A stretch of 64,000 nt of DNA from Clostridia bacterium (GTDB lineage: Bacteria > Bacillota > Clostridia > Oscillospirales > CAG-272), in contig JAFTSB010000067.1 of assembly GCA_017461945.1 (NCBI GenBank), positions 1 to 64,000 on the forward strand, given 5' to 3'. Both the position numbers and the translations under genes were made by a program. The notes beneath the pieces were generated by a model. It did no database searches, had not been told where the DNA came from, and was given only the letters and a program-made list of their open reading frames with translations. This document shows, piece after piece, positions 41,918 to 49,846 of the stretch (the stretch's first letter is position 1; each line of letters starts with the position of its first letter).

Positions 41918-44305
41918 ATGTTTCAAAAAATAGCGAGACAAGCAACAAAAGGAGTTCTTTGCGCTTTGCTTGGCCTTTTGGTCACGGCTACGATTTTTGT
42001 GGTGACGGTCGGTGTTTATGCAGGAGTTGGCCTGGATACAGAGCTGGATGCCGTGTTTTTTACGAGCGGCGCCGATCGTACTACGCGGCTGTATTACACG
42101 GATAAAGCAGGAAATATGGTCGAGCTTGTCGATGATCGTATCAGCGGAAGCGAAAACGCCTTATACTGTTCCTTTGATGAGATACCGACAGATCTAAAAA
42201 ATGCGTTTATTGCGATCGAAGACAAGCGATTTTATGATCACGGCGGTATTGATTGGGGGCGTACACTCTCTGCTACCTGGGATCTTGTAAGAGGGGGCGA
42301 GCGGCATTTCGGCGGCTCTACGATCACACAGCAGCTAGTGAAAAATATAACGGGGGAAAATGAGCGCAGCGTGCAAAGAAAGCTAAAGGAATTGATTCGT
42401 GCGGCAAAATTGGAAAAACGTCTTTCCAAGGATCAGATTTTGGAGCAATATCTAAACGTGGTCAATTTGGCGCGCAACTGTTATGGGGTACGGACAGCTG
42501 CAAACGCTTATTTTTCCAAAGAGCCAATAGAGCTTTCCTTGGCAGAATGCGCAACCATTGCAGCTATTACCAACAATCCAACCAAATACGATCCGATCCA
42601 CGCCCCTGAGGAGAACCGTGCAAGACGCGATTTGATCTTGAAAGCGATGCTGGAGCAAGGAATGATCAGCGAGCAGGCCTTTCAAGAAGCGAGCACCACA
42701 GCAACCCATCTGACTCCAAACGAAAAGGCGTTTTCGGGGCGCACCAATTCTTGGTTTGCTGACCTTGTGGTAAAGGATGTGATCAACGATCTGGTCAAAG
42801 TGCGTGGCATGACGACCGGAGCAGCCAGCCAATTGTTATATTGTGGGGGATTGAAGATTTGTACCACGGTGGATCCTGAGCTCCAAGAAATTTTGGAAGC
42901 GCATTATGCAGACGGATCGAACTTTCCCACTCACAGCGACGGCAGGAAAGCACAAAGCGCTATGATGATTGCAGACCCCGATACCGGCGATATTTTGGCT
43001 ATTGTGGGTGCCGTCGGAGAAAAGCGCGGAAATCGCATTCAGAATTATGCCATAGATGCCAAGCGTCCTTCGGGCTCGGTGATCAAACCCTTGTCGGTAT
43101 TTGCCCCTGCTCTGGAAAAGGGGTTGATCACATGGTCAACGGTCTTTGACGATGTTCCAAAGCAGTTCCGCTCCAACGGTGCCCCCTGGCCGAGGAACTC
43201 GCCCAATCTGTATCGTGGGCTTACCAATGTCAGCGCCGCGCTAACACACTCCATCAACACCGTCAGCGTATCGGTGCTGGAACGGTTGGGCTGCGGTTCT
43301 TCTTATCGTTTTCTTTCTCAAACACTGGGTTTTTCTTCTCTTGACCCGGTATTGGATACCGGAACAGCTGCATTGGCTTTGGGACAACAGCAGAACGGAG
43401 TAACCTTGATAGAATTGATGGGCGGATATACAGCGCTGGCTAACGGTGGGATATACTCCAATCTGCGTAGCTACGAAACGGTGACAGATCAAAATGACAA
43501 TGTTCTTTTGAGCAAAGAGATTACCCAGCATCGCGCATTGGAGCGTGATAACGCGGCGATTATGACCATGCTGCTTCGCCAGGTCACCAGGCAGGGAACG
43601 GCAAAGAGCATGACGCTGACGGAACAGGTCGATGTAGCAGGGAAAACAGGGACCTCAAGCAACAACTGTGACAAATGGTTTATTGGGTACACGCCAGAGC
43701 TTTTGGCCGGCGTGTGGTATGGTTATGAATATCCGGAAAGCCTTTCGGATGTAAAGGGAAATCCTGCGCTTGCCACCTTTGATGCCGTGATGAATCAAGT
43801 CCTTTCGATTCGTCCGGCGAAAAAAAGGCAGTTGGATACCGAGGGGGACTTGGTGGCCGTTCGGTATTGCAAGGATTCGGGAAGGCTGATGAGCGAGGCG
43901 TGTCAGCACGACCCACGCGGAGACCGATCGGAGATCGGATATTTTAAAAGGGGAACACAACCAACGGAGCAATGTCAATGTCACGTTCTGATTTCTTATT
44001 GCTCGCAAGGGGGCGTGGCATGCGAAAACTGCCCACCGGAGGAGTGCCAATACAGCGCATTGCTGCGCATTAGCAGAAGCTTTCCACGGCAAGTGAAGGT
44101 TTTGGATGCCCCTTACACGTATGGTGGCCCGGTTATAAAAAAAGAACACCATTTAACAAATAATGAGCCATATTATGTCGAAAACGATCGTTCTAAACGA
44201 AATGTCGGTGTTGGAATGGATGTAATTCCGTATAACCGTCTTTGTCCGTTTCATTCTTGCACGGATAATTTTTGGAGGCGTCGACAGGGAGAGCGCATCG
44301 CATAA
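41918..44305 (+). CDS. Bifunctional class A penicillin-binding protein (PBP1a type)
   Basis: The 795-residue protein has a short cytosolic N-terminus and a membrane anchor (about 12-38). It then has a GT51 glycosyltransferase domain with E101 in AIEDKRFYDHGGIDWGRT and FGGSTITQQLVKN, and a transpeptidase domain with S387-x-x-K390 (SGSVIKPLS), THSINTVSVSVLE (S-x-N) and AGKTGTSSNNCDKWF (K-T-G). It polymerises and crosslinks peptidoglycan outside the membrane. After the transpeptidase lies a tail of about 150 residues with some ten cysteines (CQCH, CENCPPEEC, CPFHSC), which is unusual. The start is 3-5 bases after a G-rich run that belongs to a hairpin. Confidence 0.93.
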   Translation: MFQKIARQATKGVLCALLGLLVTATIFVVTVGVYAGVGLDTELDAVFFTSGADRTTRLYYTDKAGNMVELVDDRISGSENALYCSFDEIPTDLKNAFIAIEDKRFYDHGGIDWGRTLSATWDLVRGGERHFGGSTITQQLVKNITGENERSVQRKLKELIRAAKLEKRLSKDQILEQYLNVVNLARNCYGVRTAANAYFSKEPIELSLAECATIAAITNNPTKYDPIHAPEENRARRDLILKAMLEQGMISEQAFQEASTTATHLTPNEKAFSGRTNSWFADLVVKDVINDLVKVRGMTTGAASQLLYCGGLKICTTVDPELQEILEAHYADGSNFPTHSDGRKAQSAMMIADPDTGDILAIVGAVGEKRGNRIQNYAIDAKRPSGSVIKPLSVFAPALEKGLITWSTVFDDVPKQFRSNGAPWPRNSPNLYRGLTNVSAALTHSINTVSVSVLERLGCGSSYRFLSQTLGFSSLDPVLDTGTAALALGQQQNGVTLIELMGGYTALANGGIYSNLRSYETVTDQNDNVLLSKEITQHRALERDNAAIMTMLLRQVTRQGTAKSMTLTEQVDVAGKTGTSSNNCDKWFIGYTPELLAGVWYGYEYPESLSDVKGNPALATFDAVMNQVLSIRPAKKRQLDTEGDLVAVRYCKDSGRLMSEACQHDPRGDRSEIGYFKRGTQPTEQCQCHVLISYCSQGGVACENCPPEECQYSALLRISRSFPRQVKVLDAPYTYGGPVIKKEHHLTNNEPYYVENDRSKRNVGVGMDVIPYNRLCPFHSCTDNFWRRRQGERIA

Positions 44306-44309
44306 AAGG

Positions 44310-44336
44310 CGCCCCACATCAACACGATGTGGGGCG
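44310..44336. terminator. Bidirectional terminator between PBP and the trmL-mnmA operon
   Basis: Eleven-base stem CGCCCCACATC / GATGTGGGGCG with an AACAC loop. The plus side has a T/C-rich tail and the minus side reads GCCTTTTATG, so both convergent transcripts may end here. Confidence 0.82.
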
Positions 44337-44347
44337 TTCCTTCTTTC

Positions 44348-44557
44348 TTATTGTTCCTCTTTTTTCAACGCTTCCTTCTTGACATACCAGCAGATACCGC
44401 TGATAATTCCCACAAGGCCAACGCTTACCAATATGACAACGATCACCGGCGGGATCACAGTACCCGCGCAGAAATTGATCACAATAAAAGCATCCGCTGC
44501 CACAATGGCAACAACGCCGATCAAGAACAGTACCTTCAAAAACATCAAAAACTTCAT
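44348..44557 (-). CDS. Small two-span membrane protein
   Basis: A 69-residue protein from the ATG at 44557, which has GAGGA seven bases upstream; longer starts lack a site. It has two hydrophobic segments, about 8-30 and 34-56, and a lysine/glutamate-rich end (YVKKEALKKEEQ). It resembles the neighbour at 44568 in length, topology and charged tail, so the pair may be paralogues. It is the last gene of the trmL-mnmA transcript. I do not recognise a function. Confidence 0.6.
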   Translation of the reverse strand: MKFLMFLKVLFLIGVVAIVAADAFIVINFCAGTVIPPVIVVILVSVGLVGIISGICWYVKKEALKKEEQ

Positions 44558-44567
44558 TTGCATATCC

Positions 44568-44759
44568 TCATTTCTTTTCTTTTTGCAGGGCATACCGAAC
44601 AACGCCAAGAATGGAGCTGATCGCCGCCACGATCAAAAGGGGCAAGACGATGTAAAGCGGAAAAATCTCTTTATCCGCAAAGATATTGACCATATTCAAC
44701 GCGCAGGCCAACAAAAAGGTGATACTGCCAATCAGCAGCAATCCTCTGATAATTTTCAT
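44568..44759 (-). CDS. Small two-span membrane protein
   Basis: A 63-residue protein with a strong AAGGAG site before the ATG at 44759 and two hydrophobic segments (about 5-26 and 33-54), ending in RYALQKEKK. It lies 19 bases downstream of mnmA and ten bases upstream of its look-alike. It is probably cotranscribed with both. Its function is unknown. Confidence 0.62.
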   Translation of the reverse strand: MKIIRGLLLIGSITFLLACALNMVNIFADKEIFPLYIVLPLLIVAAISSILGVVRYALQKEKK

Positions 44760-44778
44760 GATCCTTCTCCTTCACAAA

Positions 44779-45819
44779 TTAACATATATATCCGCCGCCC
44801 ACAAGATAGTCGCCGTCATAAAGCACCAGCGATTGTCCGGGGCAGACAGCGCGCTGTGGGGTATCAAACTCGGCGATCAAGGTATGCTCGTCGATCTGTT
44901 CCACACGGGCAGGGCTTGCCTCTTGCCGATATCTGGCCTTGGCCAAAAGCTTCCTAGGGGTATGGAGTGTTTCAAAGGGAATAAAATTGATATTTTTTGC
45001 CATAACGCGGGTGGTGAACAGTTCTTCGTTTGTTCCCAGCGTTACCGTGTTATCAGAGGCGGATTTTGCGGTAACAAAGGCAGGCTTTCCGAGAGCAATT
45101 CCCAATCCCTTGCGCTGACCGATGGTGTAACAGAGCTGTCCTTGGTGAGTGCCCAATACATTTCCATTTCGATCAATGTATGATCCCGGCGCAGGAGTGC
45201 GCCCGGTGAAACGTCGGATAAACGCGGCGTAATCGCCGTCCGGTACAAAGCATATATCCTGACTGTCCTTTTTGCGTGCCATTGGAAATCCGTTTTCCTC
45301 TGCTATTTCCCGCGCTTCTGTCTTGGAAAGCTCTCCCAAGGGAAATACACATCGCGCCAACACATTCTGCGACAGAGACCAAAGCATATAGGTTTGATCC
45401 TTGCTCGCATCCAAGGCGCGTCGCAGCAGGGTGCGGCCGTTTTGCCGTTCCAAACGAATGTAATGGCCGGTGGCAATCCGATCATAACCCTTTTGCACGG
45501 CAAAATCCAACAAAGCGCCAAATTTTATAGATTTGTTGCAAAAAATGCAAGGGTTTGGCGTGAGACCGGCTTCATATGCCTGAACGAAAGGGTCGATCAC
45601 AAAACGGGAAAAATCGTCTTTCAGATCTGCCACATAATGGGGGATTTGCAGCAGAGAGCAGACTTGTCTGGCGCCCGAAATATCATCTTGTGCAGCGTCG
45701 TCATTCAGCAGACACATGGTCACCCCAGCCGTTTTTTCTGCCAGTCCGGAAGCAAGCAAGGCTGCCACTGCGCTATCCACACCGCCGCTCATGGCAATCA
45801 TAATGCCGTTATTGCTCAT
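44779..45819 (-). CDS. mnmA: tRNA-specific 2-thiouridylase MnmA
   Basis: The protein has the PP-loop IAMSGGVDSAVAALLASG, NPCIFCNKSIKFGALL with the first active-site cysteine, TGHYIRLE, KDQTYMLWSL, FPLGELSKTEAREIAEENGF, SQDICFVPDGDY with the second cysteine, and a C-terminal beta domain. It inserts sulphur at U34 of tRNAs for Lys, Glu and Gln. I place the start at the ATG at 45819 (346 residues); the ATG at 45828 is nearly as likely, and no good ribosome site is seen for either, consistent with coupling to trmL, whose 3' end it overlaps by 11 bases. Confidence 0.94.
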   Translation of the reverse strand: MSNNGIMIAMSGGVDSAVAALLASGLAEKTAGVTMCLLNDDAAQDDISGARQVCSLLQIPHYVADLKDDFSRFVIDPFVQAYEAGLTPNPCIFCNKSIKFGALLDFAVQKGYDRIATGHYIRLERQNGRTLLRRALDASKDQTYMLWSLSQNVLARCVFPLGELSKTEAREIAEENGFPMARKKDSQDICFVPDGDYAAFIRRFTGRTPAPGSYIDRNGNVLGTHQGQLCYTIGQRKGLGIALGKPAFVTAKSASDNTVTLGTNEELFTTRVMAKNINFIPFETLHTPRKLLAKARYRQEASPARVEQIDEHTLIAEFDTPQRAVCPGQSLVLYDGDYLVGGGYIC

Positions 45820-46324
45820 GGCTGTCATTCCAATCAAATTTGGTGAGTTGACCCTCTTGGCAAAGGCCGGCAAAGTCGTGCTGACGCAGAATCTCATACA
45901 CCGCGATGGCCACGGTGTTGGAGAGGTTTAAGCTGCGAAGTCCGTTGCGCATGGGGAGTCGAACTGCCTTGTTGGGATGGGCAAATAAAAGCTCCTCAGG
46001 CAGACCGGCACTCTCTTTGCCAAACATAATAAAAACCTCGTCAGGATAAGACACCTCGGTGTAAAGGTGCTTGCCCTTGGTGGTGAAATAAAAGATGTTT
46101 GCACCCGGGTGCTTAGCATTAAAATCGTCCAAGCCATCGTAATACGTAATATCCAGCTTATCCCAGTAATCAAGGCCTGCGCGCTTTAGCTTTTTATCAT
46201 CCACGGTGAATCCCATAGGGCGAATCAAGTGCAAGGAAGCGCCGGTGGCGGCACATGTTCTTGCAATATTACCCGTATTCTGGGGAATTTCGGGCTCGTG
46301 AAGCACGATATTGATATGCGGCAT
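45809..46324 (-). CDS. trmL: tRNA (cytidine/uridine-34-2'-O)-methyltransferase TrmL
   Basis: A 171-residue SPOUT methyltransferase with HEPEIPQNTGNIARTCAATG, IRPMGFTVDDKKLKRAGLDY, IMFGKESAGLPEELL and LRSLNLSNTVAIAVYEIL, the knotted SAM site. TrmL methylates the wobble base ribose of tRNA-Leu isoacceptors. The ATG at 46324 follows AAGGAGGA. It leads the operon with mnmA, so two wobble-base modification enzymes are made together. Confidence 0.93.
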   Translation of the reverse strand: MPHINIVLHEPEIPQNTGNIARTCAATGASLHLIRPMGFTVDDKKLKRAGLDYWDKLDITYYDGLDDFNAKHPGANIFYFTTKGKHLYTEVSYPDEVFIMFGKESAGLPEELLFAHPNKAVRLPMRNGLRSLNLSNTVAIAVYEILRQHDFAGLCQEGQLTKFDWNDSHEQ

Positions 46325-46351
46325 ATTCTTCCTCCTTGCCATACTGGTTTC

Positions 46352-46380
46352 ATTATATCGCATTTCTGCTTATTTCGCAA
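46352..46380 (-). promoter_or_regulatory. Sigma-A promoter of trmL-mnmA
   Basis: On the minus strand TTGCGA (46375-46380), 17-base spacer and perfect TATAAT (46352-46357), 28 bases before the start. Confidence 0.78.
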
Positions 46381-46442
46381 GAGAAACGAAAATAATTTGC
46401 AAATTTTTTTATATTGTTATAGCATTTTCCACTTATATGTAG

Positions 46443-46448
46443 TATAAT
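46443..46448 (+). promoter_or_regulatory. Probable -10 element for secA
   Basis: A perfect TATAAT 32 bases before the secA ATG. The matching -35 position reads TAGCAT, which is poor, so the promoter may be weaker or need an activator. Confidence 0.5.
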
Positions 46449-46479
46449 AAATTCTAATATTATGTTACGGAGGAATTCC

Positions 46480-49218
46480 ATGGGGCTTTTCCGCAAGTTG
46501 TTCGGTTCTTACAGCGACCGACAAATCAAAAAACTGAAAAAGATTGCCGATGAAATCGAGGCCTTGGCTCCCACCTATGCCGCTATGTCTAACGAGGAGC
46601 TGGCCGGCGTGACCGCAAAGCTCAAGCAAAGACTGGCTGATGGAGAAGAGCTTGACGATATTTTGTGTGATGCTTACGCCGCCATTCGTGAAGCGGACGA
46701 GCGCGTGTTGGGCAAGCGCCCCTTTTACGTGCAGTTGTTGGGCGCTATCATTTTGCATCAAGGGCGCATTGCTGAGATGAAAACCGGTGAAGGTAAAACG
46801 CTGGTGGCAACAATGCCTGCCTATCTGAACGCTTTGGCCGGCGAGGGCGTGCACGTCGTCACCGTAAACGACTATCTGGCTCGCCGTGACAGTGAGGAAA
46901 TGGGTCGCGTCTACTCCTTTATGGGGCTTTCTACAGGTCTTGTGGTACACGGTCTGTCTCCGGCTGAAAAGCAGGCTGCTTATGCCGCCGATATTACCTA
47001 CGGTACCAATAATGAGTTTGGCTTTGACTACCTGCGCGATAACATGGTGGTCTATAAAAAAGACATGGTACAGCGCGGTCACGTTTTTGCCATTGTTGAC
47101 GAGGTGGACTCGATCCTGATCGACGAAGCGCGTACTCCCTTGATCATTTCGGGCGCAGGACAGAAGTCCACAGATCTTTATGATCGCACCAATGAGTTGG
47201 TTCGCCGTATGACCAAGCTGATCCGCAAGGAAGTGGATAACAAAGAGGAAACTGACGAGGTGGACGCCGACTATCTGGTGGACGAAAAGGCAAGAAATGC
47301 CATTTTGACTCCCAGAGGTGCCAAGCGTGCCGAGGAGTTTTTTGGTATTGAAAACCTCAACGACCCCGAAAACGCCGACCTCGCCCATCATGTAAAACAA
47401 GCGATCCACGCTTATGGTGTCATGAAGCGCGATGTGGATTACGTCGTCAATGAGAACGGTGTTATGATCGTGGATTCCTTCACCGGCCGTATTATGCCCG
47501 GACGCCGCTATTCCAACGGCTTGCATCAGGCGATCGAGGCCAAAGAGGGGGTACAGGTCCAAAAAGAAAATCGCACCCTGGCTACCATCACCTTCCAGAA
47601 TTACTTCCGCATGTATCGCAAGCTTTCCGGTATGACGGGCACTGCACTGACCGAGGAGACCGAATTCCGCGAAATCTATGCTTTGGATGTGGTAGAGGTT
47701 CCTACCAATCGTCCCATGATCCGCATTGACCAAAACGATGTGGTCTATAAGAACACCAAGGGCAAATACGATGCCATTGTGGCGCAGATTGAGGAGTGCC
47801 ATCGAAAGGGCCAGCCGGTTCTGGTGGGCACCGTCAGCGTTGACAAATCCGAGGAATTGTCTGCACGCTTGAAAAAACACGGTATTCCGCATAATGTGCT
47901 GAATGCCAAGCATCACGAGCGAGAAGCGGAAATCGTTGCCCAGGCGGGTAAGTTCGGAGCTGTGACCATCTCCACCAATATGGCGGGGCGTGGTACTGAC
48001 ATTATGCTGGGTGGCAACTCGGAATTTATGGCCAAAAACGAAATGCGCAAGCAGGGAATTCCTGAGGAGCTGATCGCTATGGCCACGGGTACTGCCGATA
48101 TCGACGATGACGAAATTCGGGAGGCAAGACTCACCTTCCAAAAGCTCAATGAGCATTTCAAGGACCTGATCGCCCCTGAGGCCGATCGTGTTCGGGAGGC
48201 CGGAGGCCTGTATATTTTAGGCACAGAGCGCCACGAGAGCCGTCGCATTGATAACCAGCTCCGCGGTCGTTCCGGCCGCCAGGGTGACCCCGGCGAATCT
48301 CGCTTCTTCCTTTCCTTGGAGGACGATTTGATGCGCTTGTTTGGTGGCGACCGTATGATTAATATGGTGGAAAAGCTGGGACTTCCCGAGGATCAGCCGA
48401 TCAATGCGGGTATCTTGTCCAGCTCGATCGAAAACGCTCAAAAGCGCATTGAGGAAAACAACTTCAAGCGCAGAAAATACGTGTTGACCTATGATGACGT
48501 GATGAACCAACAACGCAATCTTATCTATGAACAGCGTTTGCAGGTTCTCAACGGTGAGGATATTTCCGACACAATTCTTTCTATGATGCGTTCTTCTATT
48601 GAAGAAACGGTAGCGGCCTATGTAGGAGGCGACGATGGCGCCAACCTGGAGGGGCTAGCGGAACAATACAGCTATCTTTTGGCAGAAGGTGAGCTTTCTG
48701 ACGATCACAAACAGAAAGCCGACGATCTTGTCGAGTTCATCTACCAAAAGGCTTTGGATGTTTACAATGGTAAAAAGGAGTTGTTCGGTGCGGATGTGTT
48801 CCCGGAGGTGGAGCGCTCGATCTTGCTGCAAACGGTAGACCGCCATTGGATGGAGCATATCGACACCATGGACGATCTAAAGGAGAGCATTGGCCTGCAG
48901 GCATATGCGCAGCGCGATCCCGTTAACGAGTATCGCCTGCAGGGCGCAGATCTGTTTGACGTTATGGTGGCCGAGATACGGGCAGAAACCGTTCGCATCA
49001 TTCTTTCTGCCGTTCCTCGCACGCAGACGGTGCAACGTGTACAGGTTGCCAAGCCCTTGGCAGAAAGCTTTGCCGGCGCTGCAGGGCAGGAGAAAAAGAA
49101 AACCACTGTTGTGGTGCGCAAGGCCGAAAAGGTGGGCAGAAATGATCTTTGCCCCTGCGGCAGCGGAAAGAAATACAAAAAGTGCTGTGGTGCCCCCGGC
49201 AACGGCGGCGAGCAGTAA
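46480..49218 (+). CDS. secA: Preprotein translocase ATPase SecA
   Basis: The 912-residue motor has GLFRKLFGSYSDRQIKKLKK at the start, Walker A AEMKTGEGKTLVATMPAYLN, TVNDYLARRDSEEM, the DEAD-type IVDEVDSILIDEARTPLIIS, the preprotein crosslinking domain, NMAGRGTDIMLGG, ESRRIDNQLRGRSGRQGDPG and a C-terminal zinc SEC-C motif NDLCPCGSGKKYKKCCG. It drives unfolded proteins through SecYEG. The ATG at 46480 follows CGGAGGA by five bases; the upstream ATG at 46462 precedes that site. Two membrane protein genes follow after a 22-base gap, perhaps on the same transcript. Confidence 0.97.
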   Translation: MGLFRKLFGSYSDRQIKKLKKIADEIEALAPTYAAMSNEELAGVTAKLKQRLADGEELDDILCDAYAAIREADERVLGKRPFYVQLLGAIILHQGRIAEMKTGEGKTLVATMPAYLNALAGEGVHVVTVNDYLARRDSEEMGRVYSFMGLSTGLVVHGLSPAEKQAAYAADITYGTNNEFGFDYLRDNMVVYKKDMVQRGHVFAIVDEVDSILIDEARTPLIISGAGQKSTDLYDRTNELVRRMTKLIRKEVDNKEETDEVDADYLVDEKARNAILTPRGAKRAEEFFGIENLNDPENADLAHHVKQAIHAYGVMKRDVDYVVNENGVMIVDSFTGRIMPGRRYSNGLHQAIEAKEGVQVQKENRTLATITFQNYFRMYRKLSGMTGTALTEETEFREIYALDVVEVPTNRPMIRIDQNDVVYKNTKGKYDAIVAQIEECHRKGQPVLVGTVSVDKSEELSARLKKHGIPHNVLNAKHHEREAEIVAQAGKFGAVTISTNMAGRGTDIMLGGNSEFMAKNEMRKQGIPEELIAMATGTADIDDDEIREARLTFQKLNEHFKDLIAPEADRVREAGGLYILGTERHESRRIDNQLRGRSGRQGDPGESRFFLSLEDDLMRLFGGDRMINMVEKLGLPEDQPINAGILSSSIENAQKRIEENNFKRRKYVLTYDDVMNQQRNLIYEQRLQVLNGEDISDTILSMMRSSIEETVAAYVGGDDGANLEGLAEQYSYLLAEGELSDDHKQKADDLVEFIYQKALDVYNGKKELFGADVFPEVERSILLQTVDRHWMEHIDTMDDLKESIGLQAYAQRDPVNEYRLQGADLFDVMVAEIRAETVRIILSAVPRTQTVQRVQVAKPLAESFAGAAGQEKKKTTVVVRKAEKVGRNDLCPCGSGKKYKKCCGAPGNGGEQ

Positions 49219-49240
49219 AAAGAAGAAGGGAGTGTAAAAT

Positions 49241-49846
49241 ATGGGCTTTGGTTGGTTGCTTGTAGGTTATTTCTTTGCCAATTTCATGTCTCTGTACTCT
49301 CCCTTGTCCATCGGTATGCTGATCGGTTATCCCATGATGATCATGGGATTATACCGATTGGCGCCGTATCATAACCGCTTTCGATATACCTTTTATCTTT
49401 CATTCCTATCCTTGCCCTTTGCCATCTATTTTTCCTTGTATGGCTTGGCGCAGATGGGATTTGGATCGTATCCCTTTCTGGGCGGCATCTTTTTCATGGT
49501 GATGGAATGGGGGTATTTTATCTTTTCTTTCGCGTTTCACGCCTTTCTTTTAAGCGCCATTGCCGCTCTGACCCAGGAATTGGGGCTTGCGGCGTTGCAG
49601 GGAAATGCTTGGCGCAATATGATTTTTGTTGCGCTTTATTACATCCTGGATTGCTTTGCTCGATTGCCCATTGGTTGGGTCCTGGCGCATCGCAACTATT
49701 TTTCGCTATCCGTGATTTTGCTGCGCATTATTTTTATGATGTTGAATATGTATCTGATCTTTAAATGCTATCGGCACATTTGCCCCGAAGGGGACGAAAC
49801 CATGCCGGAGCCCAAGAGAAAAGGGGAGAAAGGAGAGAAAAAATGA
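49241..49846 (+). CDS. Uncharacterised multi-spanning membrane protein
   Basis: A 201-residue protein with about six hydrophobic segments and a basic, soluble C-terminal tail (PEPKRKGEKGEKK). The opening segments (ANFMSLYSPLSIGMLIGYP, MGLYRLAPYH) resemble the start of the next gene (VLPDFIGCLLICLGLLRVAP), so the two may share a family. It follows secA after AAGAAGGGAG and overlaps the next start by four bases. I do not recognise a function; linkage to secA may be accidental. Confidence 0.7.
   Translation: MGFGWLLVGYFFANFMSLYSPLSIGMLIGYPMMIMGLYRLAPYHNRFRYTFYLSFLSLPFAIYFSLYGLAQMGFGSYPFLGGIFFMVMEWGYFIFSFAFHAFLLSAIAALTQELGLAALQGNAWRNMIFVALYYILDCFARLPIGWVLAHRNYFSLSVILLRIIFMMLNMYLIFKCYRHICPEGDETMPEPKRKGEKGEKK

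Noticed and set aside
46465-48156. 563-codon frame on the minus strand
   Set aside because: It lies wholly opposite secA, has no recognisable domain and no ribosome site; it is a codon-bias shadow.
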